This document shows, piece by piece, positions 27,201 to 34,434 of a stretch of DNA of 43,929 nt (the first letter of the stretch is position 1; each line of letters begins with the position of its first letter). The notes under the pieces are model-generated. The model saw only the letters and a list, made by a program, of their open reading frames with translations, was not told the origin of the DNA and did no database searches. Made by a program: the position numbers and the translations under genes. The stretch covers positions 1 to 43,929 of the forward strand of contig JAFEMX010000022.1 in assembly GCA_016892645.1 (NCBI GenBank), written 5' to 3'. This stretch comes from Micrococcaceae bacterium RIT 802. Its GTDB lineage: Bacteria; Actinomycetota; Actinomycetes; Actinomycetales; Micrococcaceae.

Positions 27201-27737
27201 CCCCGGCGCCCCGGCGTTGCGGCCCGCAAGGGGACGGCATTCCACGCTTGGGTCGAGGAGCACTACGGCTCGACCGGCATGCTGGATCTGGGCGAATTCC
27301 CCGGTGCAGCCGACGCCTACGTCGAGGAGCAGTACGGACTCGAGGAGATGAAGGCCGAATTCCTGGCGTCCGAATGGGCGCAGCGGCAACCGGCCTACGT
27401 CGAGGTGCCCCTGGAGACGAGGGTGGGCCCGGTGAGCGTCCGCGGTCGCATCGATGCGGTGTTCAAGGACATCGACGCGCAGGGCAGGACGGTGTGGACA
27501 CTCGTGGACTGGAAGACCGGTCGGGTCCCCACGGGCCGGGACCTGGAGGCCAAGTCGCTGCAACTTGCCGTCTACCGGCTCGGATGGTCACGACTGCACG
27601 GGATCCCGCTCGACGGCGTCGAGGCGGCCTTCTACTACGTGGGCCACGGCACGACCATCAGGCCCGAAGGGCTGGCCGACGAGGCCGCGTTGGAGGCGCT
27701 GATCACCGGATCGCTGGCCGGTACAGGTGCCGGGTAG
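24279..27737 (+). CDS. adnB: AdnB-like helicase-nuclease subunit
   Basis: A 1152-residue UvrD-type helicase with a C-terminal RecB nuclease, the AdnB half of the complex. All motor motifs are intact: IAGAGSGKTAT (residues 58-68), LLDEFQDTS (Asp298-Glu299), GDPNQSIYGFRGA, and LLTIHASKGLEWD. Nuclease motifs GTAFHAWVEEHYG, GRIDAVFKD and LVDWKTGR follow. AdnB should be the translocating motor and AdnA the partner. The ATG overlaps the adnA stop by 4 nt, so equal stoichiometry is expected. The first 27 residues are polar and Pro-rich. Confidence 0.93.
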   Translation: MSHHDEPPRPNGAPDGGTGQPRRRYTPEELADLLGQHQPTAEQSAIISSPLAPMLVIAGAGSGKTATMADRVVWLVANGHVRPDQILGVTFTRKAAGELAQRIRQQLARLTDSGIVPAPEDDAPLEPAVSTYHSYANTLVQDHGLRIGVESDTTLLGSAQAWQLSLKVVQDYDGEYEHLRAAKSTLVDAVVQFAGECAEHLVDPLDARDHVLAEVDRLASLPYRVGKQTPPAQKALQLLDKLRTRATVADLAVRYARAKAERNVLDYGDLVALAARIARTVPAAGDAERERFRVVLLDEFQDTSHAQMVLFSSLFTGGHAVTAVGDPNQSIYGFRGASAGQLFRFPQEFPAVGPAGSRIPSDVAFLTTAWRNSANVLEAANAVSARLNRVDPNRASHSIGVPPLAQSPFAGTGRVELARLATSADEAAALAGRLLAERGSFTAEHGRAPTMAVLCRTRSALGGIAEALDHRGIPYEIVGLGGLLAMPEIVDLVATLRVLVDPLRSDALLRLLAGARWRIGPADLMAFADWSRFLARRREAAIRDARDIDTTTTDSPAADSRAEARSELAEEASLIEALDRLPPADWTSSAGRALTSTALTRLQRLQGEIRYLRSFADDDLATLLHEVERTLLLDIEVAAKPGANIHSARRHLDAFADIAAGYSDTELGADLAGFLTWLDAAAAKEGGLEIVQQEANPDAVQLLTIHASKGLEWDVVAIPGMNEGIFPSTTDSRWTKEDGSLPWPLRGDRNDLPQWDTDQPSLSEAVDAETAFRGDVLAHGEDEERRLAYVALTRAKDLLLCSATVWTGSRSKPTAPSTFLGELLALADEPTPRARVAQWCQDEEAPEQNPFREDPLESSWPYDPLEGPVVLRAGVAQPRPAGRRLQLEAAAAETNRHLELRRAPDDLARPEDEAPVRTDVGRAWDHEAGLLLAARREREATRELTTTPEHVRASLFVDLATDAAQVLGQLRRPVPRRPGVAARKGTAFHAWVEEHYGSTGMLDLGEFPGAADAYVEEQYGLEEMKAEFLASEWAQRQPAYVEVPLETRVGPVSVRGRIDAVFKDIDAQGRTVWTLVDWKTGRVPTGRDLEAKSLQLAVYRLGWSRLHGIPLDGVEAAFYYVGHGTTIRPEGLADEAALEALITGSLAGTGAG

Positions 27738-27739
27738 GG

Positions 27740-29272
27740 CTATTTCCCGTCCGTGTCCTTGTCCGTGGCGGTGCGCGTGCCGTCGTCGACGGAGTCGATG
27801 ACGATCAACGGGATGGCGTCTGTCTCGTCCCCGGGGCCCGGGGCGGCCGCCGGCCCGCCGCCGTGAGCCGACGCGGATTCTTCGGGATCGTCGTCGGCCA
27901 CGTCGATGTCGCGCAGGAACGCGGGATCGTCGTCGTCACCGGAGCCGGGCTCATCGGGGGCACCGTGCGCGGGCGCGGAAGGCCCCGGCTGCGCGGATGC
28001 GTCCGGCGCGGCGGCGTCCATGTCCCGGGCTTCGGCCGGTTCGTGATCCGGTAGCGGCGGCGGGGCCGCCTGGCCGGTGGGCTTCACGTCGTCGGGCAGG
28101 GCGTCGTCCTGCCCCTCGACGGCCGCCTCATCCTCCGTCGGGCCCCAATGCGACACGGCCGAACCCGTGGTTTTCGGCGGCACCGTGGGATGCGGGGGAG
28201 CCGCGGCCGGTTCGGGAACCGAATCCTGGTGCGCGTCGGCCTCCGGGGCGGGAAGGTCTTGCGGAGCACCGGCGTCGGCGGACTCCGATTCGTCCGCGGG
28301 GATCGGCTGGCCGTGGATGTCCATGCGCGGTGGATCCACGATGCTGATGGGCTGGCCGCCGAATTCGGCGATGTCCGCATCGAGGTCGCGCAGCATCTGC
28401 TCGCCCTCGGCAATGCGTTCGGCGTCGTTGGTCGCCAGGCCACGGGTGAACCACTGCGCCAACGCGAATTCGGCGGCCAGGGCGGCACGACGCATGATGT
28501 GCGGGTCGGCCAACTCACCGCGGGCCGCGGTGTAGGCCTCGATCACCGTGTCGGCGAAGGACTGCTCGTGGGCGGCGGCGAGCCAGGCGAAGTCGTCGGC
28601 GGGGTCGCCGATGCGCACGTCGGTCCATCCGGTCACCGCGGCGACCTTGCCGTCCTCGAGCAGGAGGTTCTCCTCGTGCAGGTCGCCATGGACGACGCGC
28701 GGGTTGAAGCGCCAGAGGGCGACGTCCTCCAGGGCATGTTCCCAGCGGCGCAGCAGACGCGGGGGGATCCGCCCGGTCGTCGCCGACTGGTCCAGCTCGT
28801 TGAGGCGGCGTTGGCGGAACTCATCGGCCGTGTAGACCGGCAGGTCCGCACGGTCCACGAGCTCCTCGGGCAACGCATGGATCGCGGCGATGATGCGGCC
28901 GATGTCCGCAGCGGTCGAACCGCCCGCGGCAACCAGGTCCTCGAGGTCCATCACGGCACCGGGCAGGTGGTTGTAGACGAACGTGCGCAGGCTGCCCTGG
29001 CGCACGGTGCCCGCCACGGAGGGCAGGCGGAAGGGCAGGGAAGCGCGGATGCCCGGGGTGAAGGAACGCAACGCGGTCAACTCGGTTTCCAGCCGCATGC
29101 TGGATTCCTCGTGCCGCGGCGAGCGGACGCGCCACCGGTTCTCCTGCGCGTCGATGATCAGGGCCGAATCGAAGTCATCGGGATCGTCCGGGATGCCTGC
29201 GACGCCGACAGGGGTCAACCCGGGCACCGCTGCGGTCGCGATGGCGGCCAGTTCCATGGGAGATCTTTTCAC
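27740..29272 (-). CDS. APH-like phosphotransferase with altered motifs and long acidic tail
   Basis: About 510 residues. The first roughly 315 have an aminoglycoside/macrolide phosphotransferase-like kinase fold. The catalytic loop VVHGDLHEEN has His195, Asp197 and Asn202. The following metal-binding loop reads VTGWTDVRIGDPADD, where family members normally have Ile-Asp-Trp, so the metal Asp is Gly215. The N-lobe lacks a clear AxK lysine (WRVRSP at its place). Residues about 325-510 are Pro/Ala/Asp-rich, strongly acidic and probably disordered. GTG 29272 was chosen because TACGGT lies 7 nt upstream (leaderless); the internal ATG six codons later is the alternative. Substrate and activity are unknown. 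Its stop is 2 nt from the convergent adnB end, so there is no room for a terminator. Confidence 0.75.
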   Translation of the reverse strand: MKRSPMELAAIATAAVPGLTPVGVAGIPDDPDDFDSALIIDAQENRWRVRSPRHEESSMRLETELTALRSFTPGIRASLPFRLPSVAGTVRQGSLRTFVYNHLPGAVMDLEDLVAAGGSTAADIGRIIAAIHALPEELVDRADLPVYTADEFRQRRLNELDQSATTGRIPPRLLRRWEHALEDVALWRFNPRVVHGDLHEENLLLEDGKVAAVTGWTDVRIGDPADDFAWLAAAHEQSFADTVIEAYTAARGELADPHIMRRAALAAEFALAQWFTRGLATNDAERIAEGEQMLRDLDADIAEFGGQPISIVDPPRMDIHGQPIPADESESADAGAPQDLPAPEADAHQDSVPEPAAAPPHPTVPPKTTGSAVSHWGPTEDEAAVEGQDDALPDDVKPTGQAAPPPLPDHEPAEARDMDAAAPDASAQPGPSAPAHGAPDEPGSGDDDDPAFLRDIDVADDDPEESASAHGGGPAAAPGPGDETDAIPLIVIDSVDDGTRTATDKDTDGK

Positions 29273-29279
29273 GTACCCA

Positions 29280-29285
29280 ACCGTA
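29280..29285 (-). promoter_or_regulatory. -10 hexamer TACGGT for the APH-like gene
   Basis: TACGGT on the minus strand, then TGGGTAC (7 nt), then GTG 29272. This pattern favours the GTG over the ATG 15 nt downstream. Confidence 0.5.
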
Positions 29286-29446
29286 AGCCGCCGAGTGCCC
29301 CGGGACCACGTGCACCGGGCGGCGAGTCGCCGGAATCCCCGAACCCTCCCAGTCAACGCGCGGCGGCTCGGCAGGTCATGCGGCGACACGGACCGGCCGG
29401 ATCCACATCACGGTCCGCCGGTGTGCGGTCACCGCCGGAACCTCAG

Positions 29447-29452
29447 TACGGT
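29447..29452 (+). promoter_or_regulatory. -10 hexamer TACGGT for nudC
   Basis: TACGGT, then AGGACC (6 nt), then ATG 29459. The hexamer is identical to that of the divergent APH-like gene. The 174 bp between the two promoters holds no other recognisable feature. Confidence 0.5.
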
Positions 29453-29458
29453 AGGACC

Positions 29459-30409
29459 ATGACACTTCGCCAGGATCCCGACGCCGCGCCTGCCCTCGAC
29501 TACCCGCTGTTGGGGGACCTGCCGCTGGCCCGGACCGGGGTGGACCGCGGGTGCGAGCGCCGCATCGACGACGCCTGGCTTCCCTCCCTGATGCACGACG
29601 ACGGCACCCGGGTCCTGCTCCTGGTCAAGGGCCGGGCGCCGGTACACGACGGCGCCCTCGTCCTCGTCGGGCCCGCCGACGTCCCCTCCGGCACCCGGCT
29701 GGTCTACCTGGGTCGATCGTCCGGCCAGGAGATCGTGCTCGCGGACCTGGATGAGGCCCCGGACCCGGCGCCCGGGGACGCCGACTGGCTCGGCCTGCGC
29801 GATGTCGCGGCGGGGCTGTCCGGCCATGACGCCGGGCTCTTCGTCGAGGCCGTGGCGATCGCGAACTGGCACGCCAACCACACGCACTGTCCCCGCTGCG
29901 GATCGCCCACCCGGGCCGTGCAGAGCGGCTGGGTCCGGGTCTGCCCGCAGGACGAATCCCAGCACTTCCCGCGCACCGACCCGGCCATCATCGTCGCCAT
30001 CACCGATGCCGAGGACCGGCTCCTGCTCGGTGCCAACGCCCAATGGGGCGGCCGGCGCTACTCGACGCTCGCCGGCTTCGTGGAGCCGGGTGAATCCCTG
30101 GAGGAAGCCGTCGTCCGCGAGGTGGGGGAGGAAGCCGGCATCCGGGTGCACTCGACCCGGTATGCCGGATCGCAGCCGTGGCCCTTCCCCTGTTCGCTGA
30201 TGCTGGGCTTCACCGCGGTAGCGGAGTCCACCGCCGTCGTGCCCGACGGCGAGGAGATCATCGACCTGCGCTGGTTCACCCGGGAGGAATTGTCCCGCGA
30301 CATCCTCGAGGGGACCATCGGCGTCCCGTCGGGGGTTTCGATCTCCAGCGCCCTCATCGAACACTGGTACGGTGGGCCGCTGCCCGAACCGCGCCAGATG
30401 GAGAACTAA
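29459..30409 (+). CDS. nudC: NAD+ diphosphatase / RNA NAD-decapping hydrolase NudC
   Basis: A 316-residue Nudix enzyme. The Nudix box GFVEPGESLEEAVVREVGEEAG (residues 206-227) is intact, and SQPWPFP (238-244) is the NADH-pyrophosphatase signature. A zinc-ribbon region has Cys144, Cys147 and Cys162. The fourth ligand, usually a Cys three residues on, is missing (CPQDESQH), a form I recall from mycobacterial NudC. Members cleave NAD(H) to NMN(H) and AMP, and remove NAD caps from RNA. The frame is open far upstream, but the leaderless promoter fixes ATG 29459. uvrD2 starts 3 nt after its stop. Confidence 0.93.
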   Translation: MTLRQDPDAAPALDYPLLGDLPLARTGVDRGCERRIDDAWLPSLMHDDGTRVLLLVKGRAPVHDGALVLVGPADVPSGTRLVYLGRSSGQEIVLADLDEAPDPAPGDADWLGLRDVAAGLSGHDAGLFVEAVAIANWHANHTHCPRCGSPTRAVQSGWVRVCPQDESQHFPRTDPAIIVAITDAEDRLLLGANAQWGGRRYSTLAGFVEPGESLEEAVVREVGEEAGIRVHSTRYAGSQPWPFPCSLMLGFTAVAESTAVVPDGEEIIDLRWFTREELSRDILEGTIGVPSGVSISSALIEHWYGGPLPEPRQMEN

Positions 30410-30412
30410 CGC

Positions 30413-32533
30413 ATGGCATCACTGGAAGAGCGCATCCTCGGGGGTCTCGACGAGGAGCAACGCGCCGTCGCGACCACCCTGAACGGGCCGCTGTGCGTCC
30501 TCGCCGGCGCGGGGACGGGCAAGACGAGGGCGATCACGCACCGCATCGCCTACGGGGTCCATACTGCCGTGTACAAGCCGAACCAGGTCCTCGCCGTCAC
30601 CTTCACCTCCCGGGCGGCCAGCGAGATGCGCACCCGGCTCCGGGACCTGGAAGCCGGGGGAGTGCAGGCCAGGACCTTCCACGCGGCCGCCTTGCGCCAG
30701 CTGCAGTACTTCTGGCCCCAGGCGATCGGCGGGCAGCTGCCGGCCATCGTGGACCACAAGGCCCAACTCGTGGCCGAGGCGGCCCGGCGATTGCGCATCA
30801 CCACCGACCGGGCGGCGATCCGCGACATGGCCGCCGAAATCGAGTGGGCCAAGGTGTCGATGCTGACTCCCGAAGGCTACGCCGCGGCCGCCACCGACCG
30901 CGAGGAGCCGGCGGGGCTGGACCTGCGCACCGTGGCCCGGCTCTTCCAGTCCTACGAGGACGTCAAGTCCGACCGGCATGTGATCGACTTCGAGGACGTC
31001 CTGCTGCTCACCGTGGGCATCCTCGACGAGGACCCGCGCGTCGCCGCGTCGGTCAGGGAGCAGTACCGGCATTTCGTCGTCGACGAGTACCAGGATGTCT
31101 CCCCCCTGCAGCAGCGCCTGCTGGACCTATGGCTGGGGGGCCGCGAGGAACTCTGCGTCGTCGGCGACGCCAGCCAGACCATCTACTCGTTCACCGGTGC
31201 CACCCCCTCCCACCTGCTGAACTTCACGGTCGCGCATCCACAAGCACCCGTCGTCCGGCTGGTCCGCGACTACCGCTCAACACCCCAGGTGGTGAACCTG
31301 GCCAACCGGCTGTTGTCCTCCCGGCGCCTCGAGCCCGGAGCCGCCGGCCGCGATGTGCAGTGGGCGGCGCCGTTGGAGCTGCTGGCCCAGCGCGAGGCTG
31401 GCCCCGAACCCGAGTTCACCGAGTGCAGTGACGACGAGGCCGAGGCCGCCCATGTCGCCCGTCGTATCCGTTCCCTCATGGACGAGGGTGTTGCCCCCGC
31501 GGAAATCGCCGTCCTGTTCCGCACCAACGGCCAGTCCCAGGCCTACGAACAGGCCCTCGCCGCCGAGGGCATCGGCTACCAGCTGCGCGGCGGGGAGCGC
31601 TTCTTCCAGCGCCGCGAGGTCAGGGACGCCATCCTGGCGCTGCGTGCCGCCTCGCGGCAACCTGCCGACGACGCCGTCCCACAGCTCAGCCGCGATGTGC
31701 TGGCATCCCTGGGCTACTCGACGCAGTCCCCGGCCGCCAGTGGCGCCGTCCGCGAACGCTGGGAGTCGCTCTCTGCGCTCGTCGCACTCGCCGACGAACT
31801 GGCTTCGGCCCGCGCGGATCGAGACACGCCATTCACCCTGTTGGAATTCGTGGCGGAACTCGATGAACGGGCGACCACCCAACACGCGCCAACCGTCCAA
31901 GGGGTCACGTTGGCGTCGTTGCACTCGGCCAAGGGCCTGGAATGGGATGCGGTCTTCCTGGTGGGGGTGAGCGAGGGGCTGATGCCCATCTCCTTCGCCG
32001 AGGACCAGGGCGACTACGACGAGGAACGCAGGCTGCTCTACGTGGGCATCACCCGCGCCCGCAAGCACCTGTCGTTGAGCTGGTCGACCGCACGCACGCC
32101 GGGCGGGCGTGCCAGCCGCAGGCCCTCGCGTTTCCTGGACGGGCTGCGTCCGCAGTCCTCCAGCCGGGTGGCGGCGAAGACACCAGGTGGCGGCGCCAAG
32201 CGGCGCAAGGCCGCGACCCCGCCGACCTGCCGGGTCTGCGGCACGCTGCTGGGCAGCGCCGCCGAACGCAAGCTGGGCCGGTGTCTGGATTGCCCCTCGA
32301 CCTACGACGAAAGGGTCTACGAGTCGCTGCGCGAGTGGCGGCTGAAGACCGCACGGGAAGCCGAGGTCCCGGCATTCGTCATCTTCACGGATGCCACCCT
32401 CATGGCCATCGCCGAGGCCATGCCCGACACGCCGACTACGTTGTCCAAGGTCTCCGGCGTCGGGTCGTCGAAGCTCGAACGCTACGGCAAGGACGTGCTG
32501 GACATCCTCGGCGCGGGTTCGGCCCCCGACTGA
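30413..32533 (+). CDS. uvrD2: ATP-dependent DNA helicase UvrD2
   Basis: A 706-residue SF1A helicase. Motor motifs are VLAGAGTGKTRA (residues 29-40), VVDEYQDVS, GDASQTIYSFTGA, TLASLHSAKGLEWD and LYVGITRARKHL. A linker leads to a tetracysteine zinc element (CRVCG and CLDC, about residues 603-625). The protein ends with an HRDC domain (FTDATLMAIAEAMPDTPTTL...). This layout is that of mycobacterial UvrD2. The start has GAGAAC/TAACG context only 3 nt after nudC, so it is probably translated from the nudC message. It converges on the ThiF-like gene with 13 nt between. Confidence 0.93.
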   Translation: MASLEERILGGLDEEQRAVATTLNGPLCVLAGAGTGKTRAITHRIAYGVHTAVYKPNQVLAVTFTSRAASEMRTRLRDLEAGGVQARTFHAAALRQLQYFWPQAIGGQLPAIVDHKAQLVAEAARRLRITTDRAAIRDMAAEIEWAKVSMLTPEGYAAAATDREEPAGLDLRTVARLFQSYEDVKSDRHVIDFEDVLLLTVGILDEDPRVAASVREQYRHFVVDEYQDVSPLQQRLLDLWLGGREELCVVGDASQTIYSFTGATPSHLLNFTVAHPQAPVVRLVRDYRSTPQVVNLANRLLSSRRLEPGAAGRDVQWAAPLELLAQREAGPEPEFTECSDDEAEAAHVARRIRSLMDEGVAPAEIAVLFRTNGQSQAYEQALAAEGIGYQLRGGERFFQRREVRDAILALRAASRQPADDAVPQLSRDVLASLGYSTQSPAASGAVRERWESLSALVALADELASARADRDTPFTLLEFVAELDERATTQHAPTVQGVTLASLHSAKGLEWDAVFLVGVSEGLMPISFAEDQGDYDEERRLLYVGITRARKHLSLSWSTARTPGGRASRRPSRFLDGLRPQSSSRVAAKTPGGGAKRRKAATPPTCRVCGTLLGSAAERKLGRCLDCPSTYDERVYESLREWRLKTAREAEVPAFVIFTDATLMAIAEAMPDTPTTLSKVSGVGSSKLERYGKDVLDILGAGSAPD

Positions 32534-32546
32534 ACCGCGGCTCCGC

Positions 32547-33560
32547 TCAGGCGGCCGGGATCATGCAGGTACACCCCGGCCTCGGCTCCACCGGGACTCG
32601 ATGCACCCCGCCCGTGGCCAGATCGACCGTGAGCACCGCATCGGCGGCGGATGGGACGTTGACCCCATCGAGCAGCATCATGACCTGGAGGGCCGCCAGG
32701 CCCGCGGCCGTCGCCGATAACGCCAACTCCGCGGTCGAGCTCGCGCCGCGGGGTCGCCCGGCCGCCCGGGGTCCGTCCACCTCGAGGCCCGGCGCGGGCT
32801 GTGCGCAATCCAGACACGCGGTCAGCCCCGGGATGACCAGGGGGCCGATACGGGCCCAGGCCGGGCCGAAAACGACGGGCAGGTGGGGGATGCGGGTGGC
32901 GACCAGATGCTCCAGGAGATGTTCCGGCAGGGCATCGCAGGCCGTCACCACGATGGCCTGCGCCCCCAGCCCCAGGCCATCCGGACCCGGGGTCCAGTGG
33001 GCGAGCCGGGTTCGCGGCCAAGCGGCCTCCAGCCGGTGTGCCAGGGCGACGGTGCGGGGCTTTCCCAGATCGGCCAGGCGCAACGGGCCCGTCCCCACAT
33101 CGCCGGGTAGGACCGGAAGGTCGTCATGCAGTTGCAATGCGCCCACCCCCGAGGCCGCCAGCAGAGCCGCGATGGCCTGCCCACAACGACCCAGGCCCCC
33201 GAGCCTGACCGTCGTCGTGCTGCGGCTCCGGACGACGTTCCCTGCCGGGGCCCCGTAGGCCACCGAAAAGGCGTTGACATCGGGAACCAACGTTGCGCCG
33301 AGGGCGCCGGGAAGCCGAAAGGGGTCCTCCAGGACGGGTGCCAGCACGGTCATCAGTTCCTCGCGGCGGCCGGCTCCGAGCCCCGCGGGAACGGGCGTCG
33401 TGGATGGCTGATCGGCGGGCCCGGACGTGTCGGCCAACGACCTGATGAAATACTGGTCCGCAGCCGAGAGGCCGGATATCCACAACCCGTCGTCGGGTCC
33501 TCCAACGCGGACCGTGCCCTCGGATACGCTAACGACCTGAAGCCCGGGAATGATGCGCAT
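32547..33560 (-). CDS. ThiF/E1-like protein with C-terminal cysteine pairs
   Basis: A 337-residue protein with an E1-like nucleotide-binding loop, RLGGLGRCGQAIAALLAASG (residues 119-138). Cysteines at the end (Cys249-x2-Cys252 and Cys330-x-Cys332) look like the zinc site of MoeB/ThiF proteins. The first about 110 residues do not resemble MoeB, and the overall layout recalls the ThiF-like C protein of thiazole/oxazole peptide cyclodehydratases. No YcaO protein or precursor peptide is nearby. A related ThiF-like gene lies beside uvrD2 and the DUF2342 gene in mycobacteria (from memory). ATG 33560 has GGAG at 8 nt. Function is unknown. Confidence 0.72.
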   Translation of the reverse strand: MRIIPGLQVVSVSEGTVRVGGPDDGLWISGLSAADQYFIRSLADTSGPADQPSTTPVPAGLGAGRREELMTVLAPVLEDPFRLPGALGATLVPDVNAFSVAYGAPAGNVVRSRSTTTVRLGGLGRCGQAIAALLAASGVGALQLHDDLPVLPGDVGTGPLRLADLGKPRTVALAHRLEAAWPRTRLAHWTPGPDGLGLGAQAIVVTACDALPEHLLEHLVATRIPHLPVVFGPAWARIGPLVIPGLTACLDCAQPAPGLEVDGPRAAGRPRGASSTAELALSATAAGLAALQVMMLLDGVNVPSAADAVLTVDLATGGVHRVPVEPRPGCTCMIPAA

Positions 33561-33695
33561 GTTCGTCTCCAATGATCGGACCGGACGGATTCCGGTGGGG
33601 ATATCCTGACAGGTCGAACCCACCGAAATCCCGGTATCCACAGGCTCCGGTGGGCGCGTGCCCGCCGACGGAAAACGACGAAAAGAGGAAGCAGC

Positions 33696-34367
33696 ATGCC
33701 CCAGCATCCGGCAGAGCGTGCCGTGGTCACCGCGGATGGGGTTTCGGTGCGGGTTCTGCGCTCGAGGCGTCGACGTCGCACGGTATCCGGTGTGTGGAAG
33801 AACGGAGCAGCCGTGATCTCCGTTCCGGCGGCCCTGAGCCTGCGCCAGGAAGACGAATGGATCGAACGGATGGTCCCGGACATCCTGGCACGGCGTGCCA
33901 AGGCGCTGAGCCGCTTCGGGGAAAATGCCGACGACGAACTCATGCAGCGCGCGGGAATGCTGAACCGCAAGTACCTGGACGGCAGGGCCGAACCGCTATC
34001 GGTGCGGTGGGTCCAGAACCAGACCACCCGATGGGGTTCGGCGTCCCCGGGGTCCGGTGCGATCCGGCTGAACCACCAGTTGCAGCGGATGCCGGGATGG
34101 GTTCAGGACTACATCCTGGTCCACGAACTCGCCCATCTCATCGCCGACGATGGACACGGCCCGCAATTCAAGGCCCTGGAGGGCCGCTATGGACGACGTG
34201 CCGAGGCCAAGGCCTACCTCTCGGGCGTCAGTTTCGGCATGGCCCATCCTCCCGGGGACCTCGCCAGCGGCGGTTTCCCGGAACCCGGGGGGCAACACCC
34301 TGGGGACGGTCCGCAGGACCTGGATGGAGAGGACTGGTGGGAAGAAACGCCAGGCGAATGGGCCTAG
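33696..34367 (+). CDS. YgjP-type M48-like metallopeptidase
   Basis: A 223-residue protein. The catalytic site is VHELAHLIADDGHGPQF with His143, Glu144 and His147, plus a third possible ligand at His154. The preceding WVQNQTTRWGSASPGSGAIRLN block is typical of the YgjP/DUF45 family. It has no signal peptide, so it is probably cytosolic. The last 45 residues are Gly/Pro/Asp/Trp-rich and low in complexity. GAGGAAG lies 5 nt before the ATG. It diverges from the ThiF-like gene and converges with the DUF2342 gene. Its physiological substrate is not known. Confidence 0.82.
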   Translation: MPQHPAERAVVTADGVSVRVLRSRRRRRTVSGVWKNGAAVISVPAALSLRQEDEWIERMVPDILARRAKALSRFGENADDELMQRAGMLNRKYLDGRAEPLSVRWVQNQTTRWGSASPGSGAIRLNHQLQRMPGWVQDYILVHELAHLIADDGHGPQFKALEGRYGRRAEAKAYLSGVSFGMAHPPGDLASGGFPEPGGQHPGDGPQDLDGEDWWEETPGEWA

Positions 34368-34375
34368 CAACGCGA

Positions 34376-34407
34376 AGGCCGGCCCCTCCGGATGGAGGGG
34401 CCGGCCT
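34376..34407. terminator. 14-bp perfect bidirectional hairpin
   Basis: AGGCCGGCCCCTCC (34376-34389) pairs with GGAGGGGCCGGCCT (34394-34407) around a GGAT loop. It lies between convergent genes and has no T-tract on either side. Confidence 0.78.
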
Positions 34408-34434
34408 GGGAAGGTGCACGGTGGCGCCGCGAAC

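Noticed and set aside
26033-28054. A 673-codon plus-strand frame within adnB and over the APH-like gene
   Set aside because: It is in a different frame from adnB and antisense to the kinase-like gene, with Arg/Gly/Pro-rich translation typical of a shifted frame.
32547-33560. ThiF-like gene as part of a thiazole/oxazole-modified peptide cluster
   Set aside because: No YcaO enzyme, dehydrogenase, transporter or precursor-peptide gene is visible nearby, so a natural-product cluster cannot be supported.
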